Position numbers and translations under genes: made by a program | The notes under the pieces: model-generated | Database searches by the model: none | The model's input: only the letters and a program-made list of their open reading frames with translations | Told to the model about the DNA's origin: nothing | In this document: in pieces, positions 1 through 43,462 of the stretch | Numbering within the stretch: position 1 is the stretch's first letter | Layout of the letters: the number at the start of each line of letters is the position of its first letter | Origin: Glandiceps talaboti | Taxonomy: Eukaryota > Hemichordata > Enteropneusta > Spengelidae | Direction of reading: 5' to 3' | Assembly: GCF_964340395.1 (NCBI RefSeq) | Contig: NC_135561.1 | Span: forward strand, 270,001 to 334,000 | DNA: 64,000 nucleotides

Positions 1-347
1 GAGCCACCTCGAAAAGAAGCCAAGATTAGAACGTGTACTTTCTTATCGAAGATATTTTCTTCGAAAAATGCACTGTTGGTGACTCCTTCAACTGCTGAAT
101 GTTCTTTTCCCGTTGATAGTGTTGTGTTTCCATCCATGGCGATAGGAGTTCGGACATGCGCAACTAGAGTATCGAGTCGTTCATCAGCGTTTTCATTTTG
201 TTCAGATTTCATCAAATCTGCGACTTTTACTGTCATTGGTATGTATCTTACAACAATTCTCTCCGGTTCTCGGCAAATCATGCGACACATCGTGACAAAA
301 ATGACAAAAACTACGGCATATTTAAAAAACCTGTAAAAACGACGCAT
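1..347 (-). CDS. Carbohydrate sulfotransferase, N-terminal part (runs off window edge)
   Basis: Reading the minus strand from an ATG at 347-345 gives 115 codons plus two bases, open to the window edge. An in-frame TGA lies upstream and no other in-frame ATG intervenes, which supports this start. Residues 1-8 are basic (MRRFYRFF), and about 9-25 form a hydrophobic signal anchor, followed by a hydrophilic stem: a Golgi type II topology. The last visible residues (104-115, KVHVLILASFRGG then S) match the 5'-phosphosulfate loop of PAPS-dependent Gal/GalNAc/GlcNAc 6-O-sulfotransferases (CHST1/3/5-like), whose usual form is an aliphatic strand followed by R-[ST]-G-S-S. Such enzymes transfer sulfate from PAPS to glycan hydroxyls in the Golgi lumen. 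The family comes from the loop and topology only; the catalytic domain is outside the window, so the subfamily is open. It is divergent to the methyltransferase gene at 2342. Confidence 0.72.
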   Translation of the reverse strand, partial: MRRFYRFFKYAVVFVIFVTMCRMICREPERIVVRYIPMTVKVADLMKSEQNENADERLDTLVAHVRTPIAMDGNTTLSTGKEHSAVEGVTNSAFFEENIFDKKVHVLILASFRGG

Positions 348-2341
348 TTCACATGTAGTCCAATCTATGCTGAACGACGAATCGCGTCAGCTGAAGTTAA
401 CATCGCTCAGTAATTTGAATAATCTGTGTCACAGCCGATAACTTGAAACCATAGATGGTATTGTATAAACACGTCATGACCGCATAAATAGACGAAATGA
501 GACTTGGAAAATTATGTTTAACCACTGCACACACTGATACAATGCCTGCAAAAAATGATACGACTTGTTCATCCAAGCCAATAGTTGTCTGAAGTGTAAT
601 GAACTCGAAGTCGGTACATTAAAATTATTGACTCAGAACCATTTCATAAAAAAGGTGATATACCAAATAGACCCCTCTACAATAGTTTGACTCACTGGTG
701 TTAAGACATTTACACTCTGACGCGCACCCACCTATAGTAACTATAGTAACCACAATCCACACATATTTAAATAATGAAATAGTAATTATTTTAATTTTCC
801 TTATTAAAAATGTTTCGATTGGGCCGAATTGTGAATATTTAACATAAGACACGCTTGTCTGAGTTTTAGAAATGATTACTAGAAATATCTATCTGTCCAC
901 GTTTAGCGTTCCCATGCAACCATTGTCGGCGTATTGCGGCAGATGTCACTGGATTAAATCTGAATGGGCATGTGTATGTCGTAGATATGTTACTATTAAT
1001 GCATACATTAAATAATATTTTACGAAATGTTAAACAAATACAAAGCAAAAAATTACAACAGATGAAATAATTGAATAATACGCCCGACTCTGACATCTTT
1101 GTAAGTCCATAAATTATATGCTTTAATAAGTCATAATTTGCACAGATTTTATATGACGGGATAGCTTCATCATTGTATTACTGTTAGACTTTTATGCCGT
1201 TTGTCCTTAGTCATCATCGCTAGAGAAATAGTCTATAACAAACGGTGACAATTTGGTTGTCCATACTTTTTCCAATAGAATCCAATTTGTCAGAATACAC
1301 ATTTAATTTCTCAATGTGCAATGTAATATTTAGAAACTGATACCGTACGAGGGTTAAGGTCAACAAACGCCAGAATTGTTGGAAGTTTTGTCTGATTTTT
1401 AAAAATAAAGAGTCGACGATAAAAAAAATAAAACGGATGGGGTGAACATTGAAAGGCACTGGTGTTATTTAAAAAAAACACCTTTTCAGTCGCGATTAAT
1501 TTATGAAAATATTGATACTGTCCGCAAAATTCCCCTATTTAATGCTTAGCAAATGTGGAACATCTACCGTTTTAACAGACTTTTCCTGGCGCATGCGAAT
1601 TGCTGATAAGGGATTAATTATAACTAGATGGACATACATACATTCACAGCTGTTTCATACATGGGTCAACGTATCATTGTATAGCAGAACGACCACGTTG
1701 CAGACTGTGTGTGTACATTTCATGTCTCCACAAATAATTCTGACTAAGAATTATGCTGAAAATGCCAAGAGAAATTCAGTATTTATCCCATTCTTGAAAT
1801 TTAAGTGACGTAATACTGCGACTTAAAAAGATGAAAGGGTAATGTATTTTTTAATTTATGATTATTTCGTTTCGTGTCGTTTCTATGTATTATATTAGTA
1901 TGATGTGTGAAGGATGAACATACATCTCGGTAATTATCAATTATTATAACGACGTACACAAAGAACTAGAAACTGTAATTTTACAAGTTGTAAATTCATT
2001 TGGTTTTGATTTAGCTAAGAGGCGAGTAAATTTAAGTTGCTTAGAAGAATATTGGTATGGGAAGTGAAGTTGTCGTGAGTTAGTGTATGAAGTTTATATT
2101 TGAAACCCATTTAGATTTACACGTATTTAAATTCAGTATTCAGTATTGACAGACAATTTTACCGGCCCGTCTGTATCAATATATATCATAAGCTTTTAAA
2201 AGGATTACCGTATATATTACTAATTTTGTGTTTCATTTTTTTTTCAACTTGCCCAGTAGGAAGTATTCATCGTTTCAGGTGTTACACTTTAGTGTTTGGA
2301 TCTAAATGATACACGTCATTCCCAGACTATAGAATCCAAGC
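348..2341. other. Intergenic interval between divergent sulfotransferase and FkbM-like genes
   Basis: About 2 kb of AT-rich sequence. The open frames here are short (60-101 codons) and have no recognisable family. The least unlikely is a minus-strand frame at 1096-866 with a hydrophobic N-terminus, but I see no conserved motif in it. Just before the right-hand gene, 2240-2278 contains a T-rich tract followed by CCCAG and by CGTTTCAG. These could be splice acceptors of a 5' UTR intron of the methyltransferase gene. Promoters of both flanking genes should lie here, but no clear TATA box was identified. Confidence 0.4.
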
Positions 2342-3145
2342 ATGAGGAGATCACGTCTTTGGAGACACATAACAATTTTCTTCGTCATTGTATGCTGCCT
2401 TTTTCTACTAAACCTCTATGGAGAATATTATCAATTGAACTTGGACTTGAAACGCGTCAGTGATTTGTCTAAAGAATGGGGGATGCCCTATGACCTTAAC
2501 TTGATCAACCGGCCTCTCATCGTTATGCAGACAGAGGGCGTATTCATAGATGCTGGGTCGGGGAAAGGCAACGCTCTGTTGAAGTTCTACAAGGGAAAGT
2601 TTTCCAAAAACGATGAGCTGTTTGAGATGACGATGGATTACGATCCCTGGAAATGGAGAGTTTATTCGTTCGAGGCTGATGAAAAATGTACCAAAGATCT
2701 GTTAAAATTGGAAGAAAGATTTAAATTTTCGTTGTATAGTAACATGGCAGTTTGGGTGCATGATGAAGGTCTCAAATTTCCAATCAACAGGACAGGTGCG
2801 CCATCACGGCGTCATAACCTTATCCGTGACGTTGAAATGCAACTGGACCCAGGATACATTTCAGCATTCAGTATCAATTTTAGCCAATGGCTACGTAGTT
2901 ATGTGTCCAAAAAAGAGTTTGTTGTGATGAGAATAAACCTTCGAGGACTTGAGTACGAAGTCTTAGATAATTTGATAAGTGATCTAACACTATGTTTGAT
3001 AGATCAATTGTTTGTTCATTATTACCCACATCTTGCCATAACAAAGGACCAAGCACTGGTTGACCAAGTACCAAACTGGGTTGTAAGGATGTCAAGAATG
3101 GCAGACTGTAATACAGAGATCATAGCTGTACAAGAAAACCCATAG
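2342..3145 (+). CDS. FkbM-like methyltransferase, single-pass membrane protein
   Basis: An uninterrupted 267-codon frame with an in-frame TAG at 2330-2332 just upstream of the ATG and an AATAAA 139 bases past the stop, so it looks like a complete intronless coding region. Residues 1-8 are basic and about 9-27 hydrophobic, giving a signal anchor. Residues about 66-78 read VFIDAGSGKGNAL, the glycine-rich SAM-binding loop. VYSFEADEKC supplies the acidic residue after strand 2, and a later FVVMRINLRGLEYEVLDN segment corresponds to the KxDxEGxExxVL block typical of FkbM-family O-methyltransferases. Family members methylate hydroxyls of small molecules or glycans; the substrate here is unknown. The aspartate and glutamate of the last block are replaced (RINLRGLEYE), so catalysis could be altered. 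Its neighbour being a Golgi-type sulfotransferase makes a glycan-modifying role plausible but unproven. Confidence 0.72.
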   Translation: MRRSRLWRHITIFFVIVCCLFLLNLYGEYYQLNLDLKRVSDLSKEWGMPYDLNLINRPLIVMQTEGVFIDAGSGKGNALLKFYKGKFSKNDELFEMTMDYDPWKWRVYSFEADEKCTKDLLKLEERFKFSLYSNMAVWVHDEGLKFPINRTGAPSRRHNLIRDVEMQLDPGYISAFSINFSQWLRSYVSKKEFVVMRINLRGLEYEVLDNLISDLTLCLIDQLFVHYYPHLAITKDQALVDQVPNWVVRMSRMADCNTEIIAVQENP

Positions 3146-3283
3146 AGCAACTACAATTTGTTGGTGTCTTTCGTGTTTTTAAAAAAATTCTTGTATAAGC
3201 AATCACATCATTTATATAATATGTTTCTAGAATCTTTTAAAAATATTTCAAGAAGGGCAAATTTTGAGTCATTTTATTATGTC

Positions 3284-3289
3284 AATAAA
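3284..3289 (+). terminator. Poly(A) signal for the FkbM-like gene
   Basis: AATAAA, 139 bases downstream of the stop codon at 3143-3145, the first canonical hexamer on this strand after the gene. Confidence 0.55.
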
Positions 3290-3290
3290 G

Positions 3291-3885
3291 GTGTTTTTCC
3301 TTCAGGTACTATTGGTCAATGGACCAGGAAAGAATCAACATGTTTTTTTTTCTATTGATACTATTGGTCAATAGACTAGGAAGGAATAACAGGTGTCTTT
3401 TCTATTCATGTTATTGGTCAATAGACAAAGAAATTAACTAGTGTCTTTTTTGTATGCTATTGGCCAATAGACAGGGTAAGAATCAACAGGTGGTTTTCCT
3501 GCATATACCATTGGCTAGTAGATAGGACAGGAATTACCAGGTATTTTCTATAGACACTGTTGACCAATAGGCATATAAGGAATCGACTGATGTCTTTCTA
3601 GAAGTACAATTGGCAATAGACAGAGAAAGAATCAATAGGTGTCTTTTGTATAAATACTATTGGCCAATAGAGAAGGAAAAAAAATACTAACAAGTGTCTT
3701 TCGTGTATATCCTATTGGCCAGTAGACAGGGTAAGAATCAACAGGTGTCTTTCCTATATACAATATTGGCCAATAGACAAGGAAAGAACTAACAATAAAT
3801 GTCTTTCCTATAAATACCATTGGCCAATATACATTGAACAGATGTCTTTTGTAGAAATATGATTGGTCAATAAACAGCTGCAGAT
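3291..3885. repeat. Degenerate ~60-bp tandem repeat carrying ATTGGCCAAT
   Basis: Nine to ten diverged units share CTATTGGYCAATAGAC, then AGGRAAGAATCAACAGG and TGTCTTT. The core ATTGGCCAAT or ATTGGTCAAT is an inverted pair of CCAAT boxes. A further isolated unit lies at 4137-4180. The array starts directly after the poly(A) signal of the FkbM-like gene. Confidence 0.8.
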
Positions 3886-4019
3886 AAGCGTATAGTGTGT
3901 ACATAGGCATACCATAGCTAGTGGTCATTAGAAAGTAACGAAATAAGCAGATTCTTCTTCTTTTATGTACTTTTGAATACTCTGACACAAAGGGAGGAAA
4001 GCAATAATTGGGTATCTGC

Positions 4020-4135
4020 CCCCCCCCCTCCCCCCCCCCCCCCCCGGCCACAGATCATTAAAACAATCATTGAGTATCCCCCCACAGAACATTAAAGCAA
4101 TCATTAGGTATCTGCCCCCCCCCCCCCCCCCCTAC
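4020..4135. repeat. Two poly-C tracts in a short duplication
   Basis: C runs at about 4021-4045 and 4116-4131 follow the same sequence (GGGTATCTGCCC and TAGGTATCTGCCC), with ATCATTRAGTAT between, so this is a diverged two- to three-unit duplication with expanded C tracts. Confidence 0.7.
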
Positions 4136-4718
4136 ACACACATTTTTCTTATATATACTATTGGCCAATAGACAAGGAAAGAGCTACTGAGTGGAAAGTA
4201 GAAGTGAGTGAAAATCAACTCCATCCCACCCCTCTACCAAAGATAATACATAAATAGGTGATTTTACTGATCAACAGTTTGGTCAATAGAAAGCTAAATG
4301 AATAGGTGACTTATTAATAATTTGTAAGTTTATATTGAAACTTTGAAAATAGCAAAGGATTGATCTGTGACCAACAATAACAGAGAATAAGAAAATTAAA
4401 ATTAAAACAAGACCCGGTCAGTTTCTCTTGATGCGATGACTGGGTCTACCCTCAAGGCCCTTCATAGTGATTGTGAATTTAGTAAATTAATCTTTAAAAA
4501 GGTTAGCAGCTTTATTAGATTGTTACCTTGATATAAGACATGGCACACCAAAATTACATCTTCTTTGAACCCACTCTCTGTTTGCTCAAGTCCAACAAAA
4601 TGTTGACATGGAAATTTTCTTTTCGTTTCCGCTCTCTTTTTTGTAAACTGAGTTAGAAAGTTAATAAAAGCTCAGATTTTATAACTGTTATTTTCTGTGT
4701 GGGGAAAGTTTTATGGTT

Positions 4719-4800
4719 GTACGTACGTACGTACGTACGTACGTACGTACGTACGTACATATGTGTGTGTGTGTGGGGGGGGGGTCACCGTGGGTGGGTG
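4719..4800. repeat. (GTAC)n microsatellite followed by GT/G tract
   Basis: About ten GTAC units at 4719-4758, then GT repeats and a run of about ten G at 4776-4785. GTAC is self-complementary, so the whole tract can fold back on itself. Confidence 0.85.
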
Positions 4801-4982
4801 GGTGTGTGTGTCATAATTTTCTCTACAACGACATGACTCGATTCAAACCGCCGAAATTGGTACACACATTGTTTGGGGCAATGGCTAGAACTGATTATTT
4901 TTGGCAAGATTTGTGTGAATTAATTAGCATGATTGGCGTCAAAATGTTAGGTCAGTATTGAGATAGTGGCATATGCCCCGTA

Positions 4983-5045
4983 CCCCCCCCCCCCCCCTAT
5001 CTACAATCACCTAAGCACTTTTTGACTCTTTCACAAACACTAACA

Positions 5046-5099
<54 letters not shown>

Positions 5100-5107
5100 C
5101 ACACACA

Positions 5108-5160
<53 letters not shown>
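4983..5160. repeat. Poly-C tract and (CA)n microsatellite
   Basis: A C run at 4985-4997, then almost pure CA/AC dinucleotides from 5047 to 5160 with one TGCACAC and one ACCACAC interruption. Confidence 0.9.
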
Positions 5161-5165
<5 letters not shown>

Positions 5166-5252
5166 TTCTCCATGACATAAGCACTACTGAATCTTAGTTC
5201 AACTGTGCTAAAAATGTGACATCAACAATTTTAAAAGTAAAATGACTTGTGT

Positions 5253-5258
5253 TTTATT
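5253..5258 (-). terminator. Candidate distal poly(A) signal of XRCC5
   Basis: AATAAA on the minus strand (TTTATT on plus), about 960 bases beyond the XRCC5 stop codon. A second candidate lies at 5484-5489. The sequence alone does not show which is used. Confidence 0.25.
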
Positions 5259-5269
5259 TGATGACAGAT

Positions 5270-5622
5270 AATACAAAAGATATTGAATACAACCTCTATG
5301 GCTATACAGAAAGACATTGAATACAACCTCTATGGCTATACAGATAGATAATACAAAAGACATTGAATACAACCTCTATGGCTATACAGATAGCTAACAA
5401 AACAAAACAAGACTCTATAACGCATTTAAATTACTATATACCATGTCATATCAACAACTTTTCTATAATGTAATAATAAACAATTTATTGACTGTTTTTG
5501 ATAGAGGAAAGTTCTGAGTCAAAACATGCTACCTGTTGTCAGCTTTGACAATAATGCTCCTAAGGAAAGTTCTGAGTTAAAATATGTTACCTGTTGTCAG
5601 CTTGGACAATAATTCTCCTTAG
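5270..5622. repeat. Two short tandem duplications downstream of XRCC5
   Basis: At 5270-5392 three copies of GACATTGAATACAACCTC and TATGGCTATACAGA occur, two of them preceded by GATAATACAAAA. At 5508-5622 there are two copies of a 59-bp unit starting GGAAAGTTCTGAGT. Both lie past the XRCC5 stop, in its likely 3' UTR or spacer. Confidence 0.75.
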
Positions 5623-6218
5623 AAAATCTGATAAACATACTAGACAAATTAATTTGATTTCTGTATACTTTGCTTGAAAAACTGATTATACATCCTCTCT
5701 ATTTATATCTGCCTTCTAGGTTAGTGACTGATTCCATACACATTGATATATATGCCATTCTTCTTGTTAATGTCCAAATTAAGGTTACTGTGAAAAACAA
5801 CTGTTTGGCAAAGCTACAGAACACGTTGGCCCAGAACAAAAGAATGAACATACCTAATCAAACAAACATACTTAATCCCCATAGTTCCATTGATAAGATA
5901 ACACTAATGTAAGAACCTGGGATTGAATTACATGTATGTGCTTTTTAGCGAAATTTCTGGCATGCCTCTTCAACTATTAGTTTAGGTTACATAGTGACCA
6001 GCAGGGAAAGCTTACAGTCACAGTAACTTGTCATTGAGTCTCCTCAATATGCTTATAAGATATGTATCAAAATATCAATTGAAAAAATTCCATAAATTTA
6101 TAGTATATGATGAATTGATGTAGTAAAGATGTACATGTACTCCAAAGTCAAGCATACAGTTGAAGTATCAAGGACTACTTTCCTAATGCTGGACTTGTAT
6201 TTTTTGGCCCATGTCTTC

Positions 6219-24617
<18,399 letters not shown>

Positions 24618-25323
24618 GATTTTTCAAATCAGCTGTTAAAGGCCCTTTAAGCTTGTCAAAACAACCACAAACTGCACTCTGCAGTTTGAATTCAAAGTAA
24701 GAAAATGAAATAAGAAATTGCAGAATATTGTCCTGTCATTATATTTAAAAACTAAGAAACAGTGTGATACCTGAAGAAGTCATGCTTTCCAATGTTTTTG
24801 CCATGGTTTAAAAACTGTTTTATTGAGAAAAAGTTGCCGTATCAAACCAAGATGAACAAGCCCAGACATGTTGCGTTGAGGTCATCGCAGAGGTCAACTA
24901 CGTCATTAACATTGTGCACAGCTATTTGATGACACATTAAAACTAGTGCACATTACCGTACCGGAAATGTAACTTCGAGTACGATGACATGATGTTCTCT
25001 ACTTCTCCGTAGCTCTATATTCCTCCTTTGGCTTGTGGAACGGTGGCGGTCGTGTGAAGGTGTAAATATCGATCGAATGGTTATTGGAGGTGGACAAAGA
25101 CCTTGTACAACGCGACCAACTCTTTCATTCAAATAACGACAGCTCAGCTGCAGCTTTTCGTCGCAAACAAATTGACGTCCCCCAGGATCACACTCGCAAA
25201 TGAAAAACAAAAACCACGTGTGTTGTCATGTTTTTGTTGGTGTGAAGCGGTGGAGACTTCTGTAGAGTCTGAAATTTGAGATAATCAAAACATTGCGTAT
25301 AACCGTCCTCAGACAATACAAAG
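24618..25323. promoter_or_regulatory. Shared head-to-head promoter region of XRCC5 and RNGTT
   Basis: Only 706 bases separate the two start codons, which are transcribed outward. The interval is richer in CpG than its surroundings and includes CACGTG (25215-25220, E-box), TACGTCA at about 24900 and TGACGTC at about 25173 (CRE/ATF-like). No TATA box is placed well for either gene. A bidirectional housekeeping promoter is the simplest reading. The 85-codon frame on the minus strand here looks like chance. Confidence 0.6.
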
Positions 25324-39322
<13,999 letters not shown>

Positions 39323-40410
39323 GAAGTCAAATCACTGACAATGTACATAAGTTTTGACTGCCATTTAAACCTTGCAACTTTGCAATGTTTAGTAACCTTT
39401 TCAGAACTAGAAATACATATCGTCAGAAAAGTGAATTCCTGATAAAAAGACTGTGACAGCAAACAGTTAAGTTACAGCACCCTCACAGTTGTAAAAGATG
39501 ATAAAGGGGCTCTGAGCTCATAAGGTGTAAATTATTGTCCTAAACTAAAGGCAGACGAAAGGCAGACTGTAAGAGCGCCCTCATAAGGTTTAAAATAACC
39601 ACAGTATTGTTGATATATTTGTACATTCAGTCTCCACTGTTTAAATCCAGTCTTCATAAAGTCAATCTTTTGCAATATTATTTTGTACATCTAAGCCAAT
39701 CAGAGAGTCTTTTGCTTACTGCAGTTCTCTCTTGTCAGAAAATTTGAGATATTGATAGTGATTGGTTGTGTGCAAATAATCTTGGCCCTCTTCTCCTGTC
39801 ACCACTTGAGAAATCTTGCTTTTAAAAACATATAACCACTCACTGATAGTGTTACAATGTTCAGTTGAGTTTGGTTGACAGGACAAGACTAGTAACTTTT
39901 CTACATTCTAATCATCCCATATGTATTCAGAGAGAAAAAAAACTCCCCCACAATATTCATAGCTCTTCCTTGTAACATTATTGAAACTGTACTCTATTGG
40001 CTGGTTATATGCTGTGATGTGATTGGTCAAAAACATATCTGCAATTTAACACACCTGGTCATGATCCAGTCATATTTTTATACAAATAGTGAGGTATTCT
40101 TAAACATTTCCAAAATCTTGGACAGCCATTCATAATAGACCAAAATTTGCCAATCATTGATTGGGTCAAAGGTCACAGGTTAGTGGTTACCATGCACGCA
40201 GACAAGTAAGTTCTAAACCTATTTATGTGAAGGTTTTTACAAAGTTTTAATTATTCATGTTGTGAATTGATTGAATATTTTTCACGGAACACTTTAAACT
40301 TTAAGTGTTTATTCAAGAGGATAAAATATGTAATTCATAATTACATAATAAAAATATCAGTCCTTGTTTTCTGATTCAAATGAGTGCCAGTGAATGTTGT
40401 AATGTGTGAC
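39323..40410 (+). other. RNGTT 3' UTR / downstream region
   Basis: There is no coding frame. It holds the inverted partner (39803-39955) of the intron 13 repeat. The first canonical AATAAA noticed on this strand is at 40347-40352, which would give a 3' UTR of about 1 kb; nearer non-canonical signals are possible. A short (ACAG)n tract lies at 40425-40443. Confidence 0.45.
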
Positions 40411-43284
40411 AGAGAGACAAACAAACAGACAGACAGACAGACAGGAATGTTCCCGTCAATATAGAATGGATGGTTTTTATCACAAAGTTGAACTGGTAAA
40501 TAGATACTTGACACATGTCTATGTGTTAAGTGGCTTAAACAAATACCCAATGAAAAACTTCGACAGGTATGCCTTCTGCCAACATCCTGGGTCTAGCCCA
40601 TTAGTCAAACTCCCCTCCACTGTCTATGCTTAAATTAGTTAGCAATAAGTAGTTTCTATATGCAATTATACCAGCAATCAAAATATCGACTGCTCATACT
40701 TTCTCTTTAGGTTTGCATGTAATATCTGATAGTTTTTAAACACACTAAACTGTGAAATGTAAAACGATTTTTTTTTAAATCGTAATTGTAACACGTCTAT
40801 CTACATAGTGGCCTATATTATCGTCGGTATGTGTTGATATGTTAGTACAAGTTGAAGACCAAACACTCCAGATCTTAACAATACTTCCTTACAAAGCAAA
40901 TTCTCCGTGACAATTGTGCTAATTAACTTGATCAATTACCGAGGCAAATCACGCAATTCAATAGACTTCCAAACAATTAATTGTGTGTGTTAGTGTACGT
41001 GACTGGCTTTTACCAATAAACTGACCTCTAAATAGTTTCACAAGTTCACAACTCGGGGTATGTAATACCGAAAAATGAATGATTTCAATGACCATTTTCT
41101 TATTTTTTAAAATAAATTAATAAATATGCGACGACAGGTAAAACCACACCGAACTTGCCATTACTATTCATTGTCGTAAAACCAAAGGCTACACCGGCCT
41201 CTTTACGGCACCGTCGGCGAAGCAAATATCCCTTGGCTTGCGTAAATGTTTCTATCCAGTACAATGTAACTGATTAGCAGAAATTGCTCAAAGTAAATAA
41301 AGAATTGAATTGAGTCAAATGTCAGTTTTTGCGTTCATGACTTTCAACTTGGCACAGAATCTATTTCATCATCTATGGTAAAATATTAGGAATGTGAACA
41401 ACTTCTTGGGTTTTGTATTGATACTTTAGAGAACATCAAATACATACCATGGCTACCATAACCACATATCATGAATTTAAAACAAGTTAAACCTTATTGT
41501 AAATTATCCATATTTCTATGGCTTGTATTTGTATTAGTCCGTGGAATCATACTTGGAGCATTATGACGTAAACCTTACATTGCTTTCAGGGGTTATATAT
41601 AATTACGAACGAACGGGAGCAAGTTCCATGTAGGCTCTTCAAAAGCACACTAAAACACACAAAATTCCATCAAGCACAATACATAGAGGTGAAGTTACTA
41701 ACAGTAAACATACAATCATATAACAAAATTGAACAGATTTGCAGCTGACTAAGAATTAAGAAGCAAGAAAAGAGTTCTGTAATACATGTACTATCTAGAG
41801 TGGATATCGGTATTTCATTGAATGTATACAGTGATGACATGGAGCAAAGAACGTATGTGACGGTTAGTTATGATCGGAATTGACTGAAGAAAAATACACA
41901 GTGTCTAGACAGCCACGTGTTCATTTGTCATACCTGTGATGGTATCGGTATCGTCATCAAACGGACAGGGCGGTGCTATATATACCGCTGTATGCATAGA
42001 CCCAGCTACTCAATTTTCAAATGTCGTCAAAACTAGACTGACAATTTTTCAGTGACACAACTCCAAGAAAACATATTCTTATATACTTTATCATAACCAT
42101 AATTTGTCATTCTTATTTTTATTTGAATTTTTTTTTAGTATCATGGGTCAATCTCTCATCTGTTCGAAAGATCAAAATACAAAAATTTAAAACCACGCGT
42201 CACCTATAATACCGGAAGTGCTCAAATTCTGTAAAAGAAGCAGATTTCAAGACCTGTGTACATACTTAGCACAGAAATCGATTTCGTGTGGTCGAACGAA
42301 CTGTAATTGGATAATTACACGATGTTTAACGTTTTTTTTATGGTAATCGCAAATTCAGTGCATCTGTGTAATTCCCCCCCCCCCCAAGTACTTGACAGCA
42401 CAGATTTCAACGTAAGGCGTTTTCCCTCCAAAAAGGTTCGAACTTGAAAATTGCTTTTCAATGAACAATGCAAGATTTGTGTTCGTTTACCAAGATAGTC
42501 GATAATGATCTTAAATTGTAAACACGAGGGTCTTTATAGCGGATTTAGGTTCATTCTTCTACCGACAGTGAGGTCACCAAGGCACTGAAGCGTACTTGGA
42601 TGTTGTTAGGACTTGTACAGTACTTGACACTGAATAGAATCGAGAAGGTATCTATTGTTGTTGGGGAACAATAGCGCCATCACTGTGATGACAAAGAGAA
42701 GGTAGCCAACTATGACACTGTGAGGAGGTGGGGATTATGTAACAAAGCAATTTGGGAGTTTGAAAATCGGAGTTTTGTCTTCAACAGAACCACTTCAAGT
42801 TATATAAGTCCAAGCCTAAGGCTAATACATGTAACAGCTTACACTTCGATTATCAAGCTAGACATCGTAAAAACGTCTTGCAAAAAAGATACCGCACACG
42901 TTCCCGTCTTTTTGCACTTGACGTCATCAGAAGGGTAGGCAGTGCAGTGAGTATGACGTCATACATATGGTTACCTACTTGATTGAAAAACTCTATTATC
43001 CTGTCGTGACAAATGTTTGCATACTGTGCTTTTATCTCGACAATGTTGTTTTCAGTGTTGGTCCTAACCGTCAAACAGTGACTGTGTCCGAGGTCTACTT
43101 GGTAAAATTTCACTAGACGAAAACACAGCGGATTGGTGAGAATTTGATGACAAAAGGCGTCTGTGTGAGGTAAGTTTGGTAAGTAAGTTTGGGATATGGA
43201 GTTGAAATAGTATATCTGAACACAAATCAATAATTTTGAACGAGATCGTACTTTGATAATATATACATTTATGTACTACAAATG
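40411..43284. other. Spacer without recognised genes
   Basis: No open frame with a recognisable family and no strong repeat, apart from a C run at 42367-42376 and a T run near 40770. CpG content is visibly higher than in the RNGTT introns from about 41.1 kb on, so regulatory DNA is possible, but I see nothing specific. Confidence 0.35.
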
Positions 43285-43462
43285 TGTTGATTTTGGTATT
43301 ACCTATCATTGGGACATCTCCTGGTATTACCGTGGTAGGTACCACCTATCATTGAGACATCTCCTGGTATTATCGTGGTAGGTACCACCTATCATTGGGA
43401 CATCTTCTGGTATTACTAATAACCAGGTGGGTACCACCTATCATTGGGACATCTTCTGGTAG
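43285..43462. repeat. ~50-bp tandem repeat, 4 copies
   Basis: GGTACCACCTATCATTGGGA then CATCTTCTGGTATTAC, with TCGTGGTA or CAGGTGG linkers. GGTACC is present in the later units. Confidence 0.85.

Noticed and set aside
866-1096. Possible second type II membrane protein N-terminus on the minus strand
   Set aside because: It has a hydrophobic start but stops after 76 codons and shows no phosphosulfate loop or other motif.
24953-25210. 85-codon frame on the minus strand in the XRCC5-RNGTT interval
   Set aside because: No family resemblance; it lies in a CpG-richer promoter interval where stop codons are rarer, and XRCC5 starts at 24617.
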